From Nemertoderma westbladi (lineage: Eukaryota > Xenacoelomorpha > Nemertodermatida > Nemertodermatidae): DNA of 64,000 nucleotides. The position numbers were made by a program, and so were the translations under genes. Below the pieces are notes generated by a model. The model searched no databases and was not told where the DNA came from. It saw nothing but the letters and a program-made list of their open reading frames with translations. The DNA lies in NCBI GenBank assembly GCA_032718475.1, contig JAUCBJ010009117.1, positions 31,215-95,214 of the forward strand, read 5' to 3'. Below are positions 24,437 to 36,130 of the stretch, one piece after another. Within the stretch, counting starts at the first letter, position 1. Each line of letters opens with the position of its first letter.

Positions 24437-24835
24437 AATTTCAACAGTTTGTTACAGTATCCCATATACTGATATAGGGATAGGCTACAGCGCGAAGGTC
24501 TCTTAAACGTTTCAACAGATTGTTTCAGTATCCAACACACTGCATGAAGGTCTCTTAAACGTTTCAATATATTGTTTTAGTATCCAATGTGCTGCACAAA
24601 GGTCTCTTAAACGTTTCAACAGATTGTTTCAGTATCCAACGTGCTGCATGAAGGTATCTTAAACGTTTCAATAAATTGTTTCAGTATCCAAAGTGCTGGA
24701 CAATGGTATCTCTTAAACGTTTCAATAGATTGTTTCTTCATCAATAGATTGTTTCAGTATCCAATGTGCTGCACAAAGGTCTCTTAAACGTTTCAACAGA
24801 TTGTTTCAGTATCCAACGTGCTGCATGAAGGTAGT
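24437..24835. repeat. 52-bp tandem repeat, about 7 copies
   Basis: Units begin aaggtctcttaaacgtttca and continue with agattgtttcagtatccaa and gtgctgca. Starts are about 52 bp apart from 24495. Units vary at several positions and one is partly duplicated near 24735-24755. Confidence 0.85.
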
Positions 24836-24921
24836 AGCAGAGTAGATGCATAGTTCTCACTACAAAGGGCGGTACAGCGGGACATTACAGCCATCTACAT
24901 GAACGCGGCGTTTCCGCGTGT

Positions 24922-25446
24922 ATGAGGTTGGCAACCAAATTAAACTTTAGTTTCATTTCCATGGCAACAGCGGCCCGTATGTGGAAGCTAGTCATCCTCC
25001 CCGCAACAACCTATGGCTGCTGCGTCTACGGCGTTGACGCAGTGAGCGCACAGGCACTCACCCACGTTGAAACGGTAAGGGCGTTCTATTGGAAGCTGTG
25101 GTGCGGCGTGAGCAAATACGCGTCCACCACAGCCGTATTAAACGCCGTTGACAACGCACAGACAGCGAGCGACTCATCTCTCTCGCTCGGATCACTTGTG
25201 GGATTGCGGCGCCGCGCGGCAGCCCAGTTCTTATCAAACGGGTCGCACCACAAACTGTGCCGTGTGAGAAACTGCTGGAAGGCGGCGGCGCCTTCTTGCA
25301 TTTGTCTGTTCTGCGACTCCGTGGCAATGGAGAAGGACCACGCCCTCAGCTGCACCGGACTCCCAGCAGCAACACCAATTTTAAAGCGAGCTGTGTTCCT
25401 CTACACCACAAGCCGTATAGATTCACAATTTAATAGAACCCCCTAA
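24922..25446 (+). pseudogene. LINE ORF2 C-terminal fragment with zinc-finger-like tail
   Basis: A 174-residue frame. ARMWKLVILPATTYGCCVYG, then VETVRAFYWKLWCGVSKYAST and AVLNAV, is the usual pattern of the thumb/connection region downstream of a LINE reverse transcriptase. Near the end, CICLFCDSVAMEKDHALSC (C-x2-C-x8-H-x4-C by eye) is a plausible zinc-binding tail. The catalytic part is absent. GC content is higher than the flanks, as expected for a transferred coding fragment. Alternatively a captured host exon, which I think less likely. Confidence 0.6.
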
Positions 25447-26397
25447 TCCATAATCCATAATATATACCGGTACTCTAGTCATTATATAATCATATTTTAC
25501 TTTAAACGAACTTTACAATTTTAGCAACAAATAATGTGTTTTAATAATTTTATTTTATATTCCAACACCACACCAACTTATTGGTATTATCTGATTATAC
25601 GCATTCTGAGTTCATATTTCCTAATATAGCGATAACCCTCATGAAAACGAGACATAGTCTAATGGGGTTATCCTCGACGTCAAATCACTACCTAATTAAC
25701 TCTCAGTATATATATTATACGCATTGTGTATCTATAATTCCTAACTCTCAGTCGAGGTAAACTTATTACAAATAAATACAGTACATAATATTTTATAGTA
25801 AGACAATAGAAATATATACATACAGTACATAGGCCTAATATTTTAAAGTAAGACAATAAACAGTAAATAAATACAGTTTTTAAAAATGTATTAAAAAGAC
25901 AACCTAAACCTTTTGATTACTACTTTACTACAGTACTACTAGATATATTTTATTGATGCCGAATGTTTTTATAATTATTGTGTTGTTGTTGCTTTTATTT
26001 ATACCGTACATATCTTATCCACTGTTTTCGTTTGTCCTAAATGTCTTATCATAATTACAATAATTTTTAGTAAAATTACAATAATTTTGTGGTTGTTGCA
26101 TTTATACATTTTAACTCGTATCCACTATGTTTGTTAGTTCTAAATTTTACCATAATTATGTTGTAAATATTGCAAATAGGGTTTCCAATCTATTGAAGGT
26201 CATTTTATTTATCTATGTTTTTTCTATTTTGTACTGTTTTAGATAAAACACATTTTCTTGGACATGTTGAACACCATGTACTGTACATTTGTTTGTTGTC
26301 GTTACCTTTTCCTACTTTATATGTTATATTTTAATGCTATCCTTAGTGCTTGTTTTAACTGATTTAACGTCAAATAAAAAAATTCCAATTCCATTCC
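25447..26397. other. No gene seen
   Basis: AT-rich DNA with taatatttta and tatacgcatt words; nothing coding or structured was recognised. Confidence 0.5.
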
Positions 26398-26775
26398 TAC
26401 CAGTAGGGAACATACCCTTAAATAAGCTCCAAAAGTGGGTTCTTATTTAAGGAAAATGGCTCTTATTTAGGGGTTTTTGGGCCTTTTTTGGATATTTTTT
26501 CGACATATTATGCAAGAACTTGTTTCAGTAAAAAATACCGCATAATTTTATTTCACAATATAAAAGTTAGTTCTTTCTTGAACATAATGCAAAAAACCAG
26601 AATACATTTCACCGTCCGGTTTTTTTTCTACAAGCGTTTTAAAATTGCATCAAAAATACGACCAGTTCCTAAATAAGAGGGATTTTTTAAATTTACCTTA
26701 TTTAAGACATCGAAATTGTACACATAAATACTAAAAGTCCTTAAATAAGAACTTTTTGACATGGGTTTCTTATTT
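26398..26775. repeat. Inverted-repeat partner A (cttattta-rich element)
   Basis: About 375 bp matching 32164-32538 in reverse orientation. It starts cagtagggaacatacccttaa and repeats the words cttatttaagg and ccttaaataag. The short frame here is incidental. Either two insertions of one element or the long ends of a 6.1-kb structure. Confidence 0.8.
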
Positions 26776-26829
26776 AGGTATACAATTTCATTCCAAAATC
26801 TGCATACTCCTTAAATAAATTAAATATTT

Positions 26830-27244
26830 CTCATTTCTCACAGAGAGTAGAAGCTGTTCCGCGACAATAATAATATTGCTCCTCAAAAGAGGGCCCTTAC
26901 TGCCTTAGTACAGTAGTAAGGGGCCCTTTGCCAGCCCTGGCCCTTATTGCATCAGGGACGGGTTTTTCGACAGAGCCCATGCCGCTAGTCGATGGGGTTG
27001 ACTTGTTGACGGAGAGGCTATTATGAGGCGCAATGGGATACGCATTGCGTATCTCCTTCTGTCAACCAATACTGGCCTCATTTCTCATATATTAAATTAA
27101 ATATCCTTATATAATGTCTCTTATAACCTCGTCTCCCAGCACTGTCCTCCTTCTGCCCTTATCTGCTTATGACAGTTATGACCTCCTACCTGCCTAACCT
27201 TGGCAGGACATTGCAAGATGCAGAGATAAGGGAGCTTATGAGCT
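26830..27244. other. Unassigned sequence, possible transposon tail
   Basis: GC is a little higher than the flanks (ggggccctttgccagccc and related words), but no coding frame or family was recognised. Confidence 0.35.
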
Positions 27245-28760
27245 TAATTGGATAGGTGCAAAAATGCACCACGAGTAACAATGACCAACAATAAGCAACA
27301 ACGAGCAACAAATGAACAATGAGCTGATGAGTAACAAAACAACGAGCAACAACGAGTAACAATGAGCAACAACGAGTAACATTGAGCAATAATAAAGTAC
27401 AACAACGAGCAATAATGAGCAACAACGACTGAACGAGCAATATTAAAGTACAACAACGAGCAACATTGAGAAACAACGAGCAACAATGAGCAATAATAAA
27501 GTACAACAACGAGAAACAACGAGCAATAATTATATTAATTAGGACATGAGGAACAACGAGTAACAATGACAATGAGTAACAACGAGTAACATTGAGCAAT
27601 AATAAAGTATAACAACGAGTAACATTGAGCAACAACGAGAAACACTGAGCAACAATGAGCAATAATAAAGAACAACAACGAGCAACAATGAGCAACAACG
27701 AGAAACAACGAGCAATAATGAGCAACAACGACTGAACGAGCAACAACGAATTATATTGAGCAACAATGAGCAATAATAAAGTACAACAACGAGCAACAAT
27801 GAGCAACAACGACTGACCGAGCAACGACGAGTAATATTGAGCAACAATGAGCAATAATAAAGTACAACAACGAGAAACAATGAGGAACAACGACTGGACG
27901 AGCAACAATGAGCAACAACGAGTAACAATGAGCAACTACGACTACTACGGGTGAGTAACATTGAGCAACAATGAGAAACAATGAGCAACAACGAGCAAAA
28001 ATGAGCAATAATAAACGAAATAAAGTACAACAACGAGCAACAATGAGCAACAGTGAGAAACAACGAACAACAATGAGCAATAATGAGGAACAACGACTGA
28101 ACGAGCAACAACGAGTAACATTGAGAAACACCGAGCAACAATGAGCAACAACGAGCAATAATAAAGTACAACTAACGAGCAACAATGAGCACCAACAAGC
28201 AACAATGACCAACAATAAGCAACAACGAGGAACAAATGAACAATGAGCTGATGAGTAACAAAACAACGAGCAACAACGTGTAACAACGAGCAACAATGAG
28301 CAACAGCGAGTAACATTGAGCAATAATAAAGTACAACAACGAGCAATAATGAGGAACAACGACTGGACGAGCAACAATGAGCAACAATGAGTAACAATGA
28401 GCAACTACGACTACTACGAGTAACATTGAGCAACAATGAGAAACAATGAGCAACAACGAGCAATAATAAACGAAATAAAGTACAACAACGAGCAACAGTG
28501 AGAAACAACGAACAACAATGAGCAATAATGAGGAACAACGACTGAACGAGCAACAACGAGTAACATTGAGAAACACCGAGCAACAATGAGCAACAACGAG
28601 CAATAATAGAGTACAACAAGCAACAACGAGCAATAATAAAGTACAACTAACGAGCAACAATGAGCACCAACAAGCAACAATGACCAACAATGAGCAACAA
28701 TGAATGACAAACAATGAGAAATAATAAAGCACAACGAGCAGCAATGAGCAACAAACTGCG
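27245..28760. repeat. Array of gagcaacaac/gagcaacaat decamers with higher-order units
   Basis: About 1.5 kb of variants of the 10-mers gagcaacaac and gagcaacaat, interrupted by caataataaagtacaac blocks. Larger blocks recur: the segment around caactacgactactacg appears near 27930 and again near 28405, and the segment with gagctgatgagtaacaaaac near 27320 and 28245. On the minus strand it reads as Leu/Cys/Ser-rich frames in all three phases, which I regard as artefacts of composition. Confidence 0.9.
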
Positions 28761-28776
28761 TCGAACCGGATTGAAT

Positions 28777-29118
28777 GTGGGGGAGAGCCACATTCAAGTG
28801 AGCGAAGCCTTAGCATATGGGTGCTATTAACGAGTTGTCTGTCGTCGTTGTAAATTTTTTATCGCTAATAACTCAGTCATTCCTTGATGAAATTAAACGA
28901 AACTTAGTATGTATGTAGTCTGTCAAAAGATTAGAAATAATCTGAAGTTTGGTAAAAAAACAAACGAACGCAATGAGGCAAATTAAGGAGACGAGTATTG
29001 TGTTGAACGACCTCTGACTAACGAAAGACAACATGTTAATGGGGTGGGGCCCCTATCAGCTAGGGCTAGCTAAGGCTTTGCTCACTTCATGCTGCGCAAA
29101 GGTCCCACGAACGTGTCC
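28777..29118. mobile_element. Dispersed non-coding element, copy abutting the CARD-like frame
   Basis: One end carries gtgggggagagccac, the other caaaggtcccacgaacgtgt. Relatives of both ends are seen at 45880-46038 (gtggggcgagcc to cgaaccgaacgtgt), 40551-40972 and 38365-38578. The interior includes aataactcagtcattc, like the tattaacgtt/attgaccga words of other copies. It overlaps the last codons of the CARD-like frame. Confidence 0.5.
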
Positions 29119-29366
29119 CGCTCCTGCCTGAGCCAGTTGAGCCAAAACGTCATCCAGTCGTCATCTTTAACCTTCATAACGTCTATCAGCTGCCCAACTG
29201 AACCATCTTTGTGCCTATTGACATGACATTGACATTGGTTTTTCACTTTTTTCACACCTTTCAAGTACAACATTGTGGACAATCCATCTAAGTGGGGCGT
29301 AACGCGGAGCAGAAGAGGAAATGCAGGACACAAGTTAGTTTTTCGAAACTGTGCGGCGATGTCCAG
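29082..29366 (-). CDS. CARD-like domain fragment (exon or relic)
   Basis: A minus-strand open frame of about 94 codons, bounded upstream by a stop at 29367-29369. The middle and end read GSVGQLIDVMKVKDDDW followed by MTFWLNWLRQ. The spacing G-V-x2-L-I/L, then K-D-x-D-W-x3-F-x3-LRQ, is like the last three helices of CARDs of the MDA5/RIG-I type, which recruit adaptor CARDs in antiviral signalling. The N-terminal half (LLLRVTPHLDGLSTMLYLKG) is compatible with the first helices but less clear. The last residues (TFVGPLRSMK) fall in a dispersed repeat element, so the true end may be lost. No helicase or other exon was found nearby and no confident splice sites were seen. It could be an exon of a larger gene, a pseudogene, or chance; I favour a relic. 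Confidence 0.35.
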   Translation of the reverse strand: MDIAAQFRKTNLCPAFPLLLRVTPHLDGLSTMLYLKGVKKVKNQCQCHVNRHKDGSVGQLIDVMKVKDDDWMTFWLNWLRQERDTFVGPLRSMK

Positions 29367-29721
29367 TTACTTGAGTCATGTTCCAATTTATTAATTGTCA
29401 AATACGTGACAATGTATGTGCACTCAGATGGGCGATGGGCTATTCTTTTGAATATCAATGGGCTATTCTCAGATTCTATGCTACCGTGTGAGGTACCGGT
29501 AAGAATGCCAGTGCTAGCAACTTCATTATGATACGATATTCTGTAGAGGATTTATAGAGTGCAGTGCAACCATTGTCCTTATCCTTAACCCAACAATTAG
29601 CAATATACAGACTGACATAAATCAAAGAATTGTGAAAGAAGTGTACCGGTACGCATACTGTAAGGAATAAGGAATATTTATTTTATTTAAGGAATGTGCA
29701 GATTTTGGAATACAATTGTAT

Positions 29722-30010
29722 TCCTACAGTCCCGCTCACCAACAGAGTGCCATCGGATCCGATCGGATCCAACACACTCCGACAGCTTCAAACAAGCACA
29801 ATGCTAACCTACGGAGATTTAGTACTGTTTGATTCTGTTGGAGAAAATATTTCCAACAAGTTTAGTCTGTTGGAGCCCATCTGAATCTGTCTGAAATCCG
29901 TCTGAAAGTGTTTGAAATTTCTGTTGGATGTTGTTGGAAGCTATCTGAAGTTGTCTGAAGCTGTTTGAAATTGTCTGAAACTGTTGGAAGTTGTCTGAAG
30001 ATGTTTGACG
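29722..30010. repeat. Inverted-repeat partner C (ctgttggaagttgtctg-rich)
   Basis: It begins acagtcccgctcaccaacag, includes the palindrome ggatccgatcggatcc, then many ctgttggaagttgtctgaa variants. The same order in reverse lies at 31985-32168. Together they may be the ends of a 2.45-kb element. Confidence 0.6.
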
Positions 30011-31984
30011 CCATCGGAATTTGTTGGAATTTGCCAATGCCTTACAAAAGCGTAGTTCATTAACAAAATGTCAATCACTTTAACTCTCAATTTGAAGTGA
30101 TTGTGAGGGTGTGCTATTGTCAATTATAAACCGAAACAAAGATTTGTTTCATTTAACAATTTTTATTTACATAATTATGTCGTTAATTATATCAATTAAT
30201 TAACTAGAATGCATAACCGAATAATAAATTCCTATAATATAAATTCCGATAAATGAATATAATAACACCAACCCGTTTTTAATTCCTTAATTTAATTAGA
30301 AATGTAAATAATGCTATAAATATATTAGTTTCTTTGACGTAGGGCACTAAATACTGCTCATAAAAAGATATAAACACAAACAGATTAAGCAAACAGTAAA
30401 TATAATTACAATGAGTGAAAAAAAAAAATTTGGTTAATTTTATTAGTTGCGTTGAAAGAGCATCGAAATGAAAAGGTTTGCACGTAATACTTCTAGCCCA
30501 ACTATTTTTTCGCGCACCTACCCTATTTGAGTAAATTACATTCACACACTCAAAAGTTATTGCAACTTTAGTCTCTGCAAGGCGAACTTCGAAACGGAAC
30601 TCCATATCCAATATTGGTTTATAGTTAAGCGGTTCCCTAGTTACGAAATAAATATTCGAGAACAATAAATTATTTAACATTGAGTAAGGCAGCATTTAGG
30701 CAGAATTTAGGAACAAACAAGTACCTATTTAAGAATAAAATTACGTATACATGGGAAAACTTATTTTGAATAATAATTATCACTACCCTTTAGTAATGAT
30801 AGGTCGAAAGTCCCCCCTAGCCCTTCACAAGGGAGGGTGGACGTAGGGACGGGACGGGGCCCAACGCCAACATATCGTGATAGTTTGTCACATTGGAAGG
30901 GGAGGGGGGGGGGGGGGGGGGGGTTGATGAAACGTGGCTGTTAATGTTAAACGTGAATGAATTAATATCATAAAGTAGTATTGAGCATTACGCACAACCA
31001 TAATAGATTAGATAGAGAATTGGGAATGTGAAGGCCCTTGTTTTTACGTGACTGCCATGCCATATTATGATGTAATGTATATCCGCCATGGGAGAAACGA
31101 AATTGCGACAACTATGGAGAATCGGGAAGCCTGGAAGGATCTCATTTCCACTGTCCGAGTTCGCTCGACTTAGTAGTAGTAGTATATCCGCCATTGACGT
31201 AATATGTTGTTATGTAAAAGGTAGACCTAATCACACCAGATACTAATTAAAATAATGTCTTAATAACTAATTATATTCATTCATACAATAAGCAATGTAG
31301 CCAATTAAGGCTGTGATTGACAAATTAACCGCACAATTAATTAATTGACAAAACAAAAATCAAACTAGTAGAGATCATATCCAAACCTGTATAAATATAA
31401 ATAAACGCAAAAGATATAACTAACACATGTACGTACACTATATTAACTGTAGAGGGGGATACTGTCCCTCCTGCGAAAAGCAAAATATATTTATCAGTAT
31501 TTTAATTAATGTAACTTAAAGAAATTGAGCCTTATTCGAAGAAATTCTACATGGGCATTTTGGACCTATACCGCCACTGCTTGGCTCTTTGGAAGTGTAT
31601 TTCCGTAAAGCTCTATTGTATGGCTCTAGACCAACCCAAAGCAACATTAGTATGTGAACACAGAATTCCATTCCCCATTCATTTCAATGGTAGCCAACTT
31701 GTCTTTCTTGTATTGGGGGTAGACCACTGGTTAGCTTTCTGCTATTGTGTTATTCAAAGATAGCGGCAGGAATAAAGAGAAATACCGACCTCACTAATGG
31801 GCTGTTCCTTCAGGTCAGCTTAAGTTACAGTGTGAATGTTCAAGGGCGCCGCCAGTGGCCAGTCCACTCTGTCGTTATTGTGGCTTTATGAATGGAGTTC
31901 CTTTAGTAGTTTCAAAAGCTTTCATTCTATCTGCGCGCAAGAAGATGGGAGTTGAGTTGGGGTTGCGGTTGAGTGTGGGTGGAG
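30011..31984. other. No gene seen; 20-G tract
   Basis: AT-rich, no convincing coding frame. A run of 20 G lies at 30904-30923. It may be the interior of an element ended by the repeats at 29722-30010 and 31985-32168, but no transposase was recognised. Confidence 0.45.
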
Positions 31985-32168
31985 TGATTGACAGGTTGTT
32001 GGAAGTTGTCTGATTCTGTTTGAAACTGTCTGAATCTGTTTGAAACTGTCTGAATCTGTTTGAAGTTGTTGGACTGTTGGAGTTTGTCTGAAAGTGTTTG
32101 AAGCTGTTGGATCCGATCGGTTCAGATCGGATCCGATGGCACTCTGTTGGTGAGCTGGACTGTAAATA
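31985..32168. repeat. Inverted-repeat partner C', reverse of 29722-30010
   Basis: It has tgtttgaaactgtctgaatc repeats, then ggatccgatcggttcagatc and ctctgttggtgagctggact, which is the reverse complement of the left partner's tip. It directly abuts the cttattta element at 32164. Confidence 0.6.
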
Positions 32169-32538
32169 AGAAACCCAGGTCAAAAAGTTCTTATTTAGGG
32201 ACTTTTAGTATCTATGTGTACAATTTCGATATCTTAAATAAGGTAAATTTAAAAAATCCCCCTTATTTAGGAACTAGTCGTATTTTTGATGCAATTTTAA
32301 AACGCTTGTAGAAAAAAAACCGGACGGTGAAATGTTTTCTGGTTTTTTGCTTTATGTTCAAGAAAGACCCAACTTTTACATTGTGAAATAAAATTATGCG
32401 GTATTTTTTCCTGAAACAAGTGATTGCATATTATATCGAAAAAATATCCAAAAAAGGCCCAAAAACCCCTAAATAAGAGCCATTTTCCTTAAATAAGAAC
32501 CCACTTTTGGAGCTTATTTAAGGGTATGTTCCCTACTG
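32164..32538. repeat. Inverted-repeat partner A', reverse of 26398-26775
   Basis: Reverse-complement copy of the 26.4-kb element over about 375 bp with scattered mismatches. It ends with aagggtatgttccctactg, the complement of the other copy's tip. Confidence 0.8.
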
Positions 32539-32929
32539 CCTACCGGTATGTATTACCGCAGTACCGGCATATATCAGCTCTTTATCAAATATTATTCCGC
32601 AATATAAAGTCACCTAAATCTTTACCAAATGAAAAGCATGGTATCATGCTACCGATAATTAAGTTCAGAAGTTGTACATAATTTAGGTATTAAATTATGT
32701 AGGTTATGCTTAGGCCTACCGTAGGTAATTCAGATTGCATTCTTCAGCTACTATTTGATTGTATATAACAGTACGGTAATCAATTAACACTTTATTATTA
32801 TGGCATTTTGTTAAAATCATTAACTGACAATGTAATTAATTGTAGTTGTTGTCTGCCAGCTTGGCACTTTTGCTGCATAATATCAGGAGAGCAAACAATC
32901 TATAGTTGTTCAAGGAATACAAACTGTTG

Positions 32930-34816
32930 ATGAGGTCCGTAAAGGACGTCGAACCCGTCGACCTAGAGGGCGATGGGGGTGGGTCGGCTCGACTCCAATC
33001 CAACGACAAATCCGGTACCTCGTTGCGTCGTTTATTCTCCCCAATTCGATCGGGCAGTAAGCGGGTGAACGCCCGATCGAGTTCCTACACCCCGTCCCAA
33101 ACGGCCTCCCCTCAAAGCCAACACGTTACTGTAACCCTCCTCACCAACGAACAAATGCTGGTGGCTGTGGATCCACGATCCAGAGTAGAGGATCTATTCA
33201 ACCATTTATGTTTAGTTTCCAACATACGCGACTCTCATTACTTCGGTATTTGTATGTATCGAGAAGGTATGGAATATTTCCTCGATAAAGGCCATCGTAT
33301 GTCGAAGTATTTACCTACCGGTAAAGTTCGAGTCAAAGAGGATGAAGGTTCGAATGCGAGTGGCGCCTCCAAACTCGAACTGCATCTTCGCGTTCAGTTT
33401 TACACGATGTCGAGTTTACTAATAAAGGACAAGAACGCCAGGTACTTCTACTACCTGCAGCTGAAACGTAACGTTCTCAAGTGCCAGACACCGGTGAGGG
33501 ACGAACTTATATTTAACCTGGCTGCGTTCGCGTTACAGATCGACCTCGGGGACTACAGTCCGTTCCTGGCCGGCACCAGCGGTGGGGCCTACTTCGACGT
33601 GACCAGTTACGTCCCCAAGGCGGTGGTGGACCGGTACGGGATCGATTGGATCACCAAGTCGTTGCCCGTGATGCACGGGGACCTCCGCGGTACGACCAAA
33701 GCGAACGCGGTGCGAGACTACATCCGTGAGTCAGAGGCGGTTCCGGAACTCTCCGTACATTTCCATCGCTTCTTCCGGAACAAGAAGGAGCGACAACCGA
33801 CGCTGCTTCTCGGTATTGCGACTCCCGGACTCATTATTTACGAGGACCCTGGACCGCAGCATCAGTGTCGGTTCGTCTGTCAGTACCAGTGGAGCGATGT
33901 ATCCCGACTCACCTTCCAGAAGAGACGCTTCGATGTGCAGGCCGAAGGAACGTCCATGAAAATCGTCTTCTTTACGCATTCCGACTCGCAATCTAAGTAT
34001 TTACTCACACAGTGTAAACTCACCCATCAGTTCGAGATTAAACTCGAGCCGTTGATGGTAAACGCGGCGAGTTTCGATCTGCGGGCGACTCGGTTCCGCG
34101 AGAGTTTCATCCAGTCGCCGAGCGGCGGGGATTGGGACGGCGTGGGGGCCACGCAGCTGACCCCGCCACGACGGATCGGCTCCTTGGAGACGTCGGTGGG
34201 GGAACCGGAAACCGCGGTGGGGCCCCATCGGGAGTCCGACGCCGGTTCCAACACCACGTCCGGGATCGTGAGCGACGACCGCCAGCGCTCGATGCGAGAC
34301 CTCGAGGAGGCGGAGATGGACGAGGCGGGGGAGACATCCACGGTCACCATGCCGACCGGCAGCGGGATCGCGGCCTGGCGCTCCACACCAGCGCTCAGCT
34401 CGACCACCCCGGTGCCCAGCTCGACCAGCCACGAGACCAACACGTTCTCCCCGGCGGCGGAGGCGGCGGCTATCACCCCCGGGACGCCGTCCGCGTTCCG
34501 GGTGGTCCCCGCCCAGGGGGCCGCCGTCTACCTGGACAGCCCCCGCGCGCAGCGGGACGACTCGTTGCTTTACCGCTACGGCGTCGGCGAGAACCGGCCC
34601 TACGAGCTGGAGGATCTGTACCGCATGCGGTACCATCCGGAGATGAATTACATCCCGCCCTCCGTGGCCTCGGGTAAACACGATTACGCGGATATCACGG
34701 TTAAGCGACCCGAGACTCAGATCGTACACGCCGATGTGGAACCGTTACGGATGTCGTCGATACATCAACCCGATATGCAGACCTTTAAACCCCCCACAGC
34801 GCGCCGATTCGAACAG
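32930..34816 (+). CDS. FRMD6: FRMD6/Expanded-like FERM protein, FERM-encoding exon
   Basis: A FERM-domain protein resembling FRMD6 (Willin), the vertebrate relative of fly Expanded. Family members sit at the apical cortex and act upstream of Hippo signalling. The first ATG is at 32930; an in-frame stop lies at 32903-32905. Residues 1-65 are a basic Ser/Thr-rich leader. The FERM F1 lobe follows (VTVTLLTNEQMLVAVDP, HYFGICMYREGMEYFLD). F2 is at about 150-255 (KNARYFYYLQLKRNVL, LAAFALQIDLGDY). The F3/PH-like lobe is at about 265-370 (LLLGIATPGLIIYED, QYQWSDVSRLTFQKRRF). After it come RESFIQSPS and NTTSGIVSDD, reminiscent of RESYIS and HTSGIE after the FERM domain in FRMD6, then a Pro/Ser/Thr-rich tail. 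I end the exon at GAACAG|GTTAGT (34816/34817), since coding character stops there; reading through would end at 34873 with a Lys/Tyr-rich tail. A 1.9-kb single FERM exon is unusual, since vertebrate FRMD6 is split into many. GC is much higher than the flanks. Confidence 0.8.
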
Positions 34817-35061
34817 GTTAGTTTGAATCAATCGACCCAGTACAAAAAATATAAATATAGCTCCTTAAAATAATTAAAATTTTTCTATGAAGGGAAGATT
34901 AATTAATTAATTAATTATGTCGCCACTGAATTGGCTAGATTGTACACAATTGTCATTGTGGACAAAACATTGCGTTGTATAATATGTACATATATAAGTC
35001 CACATATTAATATAATTGGCCTAATAATAGAAAATATGTATATCGTACCGGTAGTATATAG
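34817..35061. other. Start of intron after FERM exon
   Basis: AT-rich sequence after a gttagt donor. Reading the FERM frame on would add 18 residues before a stop at 34871-34873, so an unspliced end is possible. Confidence 0.5.
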
Positions 35062-36130
35062 TAGGGATGTGGCGAATGTCCGCATCCGCATCCGCGGATA
35101 TCCGCATGATTTTTCGCATCCGCATCCGCACCCATGGCATGCGGATGTGACATGCGGATGTTACATGCACTATTCAAGCATCCTGTCGGAAGGCCCAGCA
35201 ACCACTCAATTAAATTCTCAATAATAAATACTGGTAATTAATAGTAATTATAGTAAAAATAGTAATAGTATTGGTAATTAAAAATTACAATAATAATAAT
35301 AATTGTTTATTGTTTTACCGACATACATACAGACAGACAAACAGACTGACTGACAGACATACAAAGAAACAGACAGTCAAGATGTTGTCAAAAGTAAAAA
35401 CTGACATCGGAAATGAGTTCGCCGACCTGGAAAACCCCCATAGCCATATTTTTGTGAGGTTAAATCAATGATTTTGTTTATTTTTTGACCGACAAACAGA
35501 CAGACAAAAAGACAGACAGACATTTAGACAGTTTCTGTAAGAGGAGCAACCTTAGAAGTTCGATTTTGTGTGCACCAGTGTGTGTACACGTACATTGTTG
35601 TACACTATACAATAGGGATGTGGCGAATGTCCGCATCCGCATCCGCCGATATCCGCATGATTTTTCGTATCCGCATCCGCACCCATGGCATGCGGATGTG
35701 ACATGCGGATGTTACATGCACTATTCAAGCATCCTGTCTGAAGGCCCAGCAACCACTTAATTAAATTTTCAATAATAACTACTTGTTCCCTTATGAAATT
35801 TTTTTTATTTTATCTTAATATTACACTAATACTAAAAATACACTAACACTCGACGGGAACAATATAAAAAATGTTTGTTGTATTATTGTTTTGTTATATT
35901 ATGTCCCATTCTGTTCTATAACCTTAGACTCTGTATAGGCCTAGTTTATTAATATAAGATTAGAATATAATATTAAAATGCTGGTATAACCTTGATGTAA
36001 AAGGGAGGCCAGGCAAAAATATATGTTTTAATAGACATCCGCATCCGCATCCGTGCGGAAGTCACCTCAGAAATCTGCATCCGTATCTGCATCCGCGGAT
36101 GTTAAAAATATGACATTCGCAACATCCCTA
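35062..36130. mobile_element. hAT-like non-autonomous element with 8-bp target duplication
   Basis: The left end is tagggatgtggcgaatgtcc and the right end is acattcgcaacatccctA, so the tips are inverted repeats starting TAGGG, which fits the hAT consensus. The 8-mer gtatatag flanks both sides exactly (35054-35061 and 36131-36138). The subterminal regions are rich in gcatccgcatccg. The left 170 bp is repeated inside at about 35613-35790, separated by a cagacaga-rich stretch, so the element has a duplicated 5' end or a nested copy. No transposase frame. Confidence 0.75.

Noticed and set aside
27320-27350. Hammerhead ribozyme core (ctgatgag)
   Set aside because: No matching gaaa segment at the right distance and no flanking stems; the word is part of a simple array.
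27186-28816. Minus-strand Leu/Cys/Ser-rich frames of up to 249 codons that look hydrophobic
   Set aside because: All three phases give the same composition because the 10-bp base unit cycles through frames. No start, domain or conserved end is visible.
29292-29531. Plus-strand frame opposite the CARD-like frame
   Set aside because: No recognisable domain; the minus-strand frame is the better candidate.
34001-34729. Opposite-strand 242-codon frame over the FRMD6-like exon
   Set aside because: GC-rich coding DNA lowers stop frequency on the other strand. The plus frame has the FERM domain and the minus product is Arg/Gly-rich without a domain.
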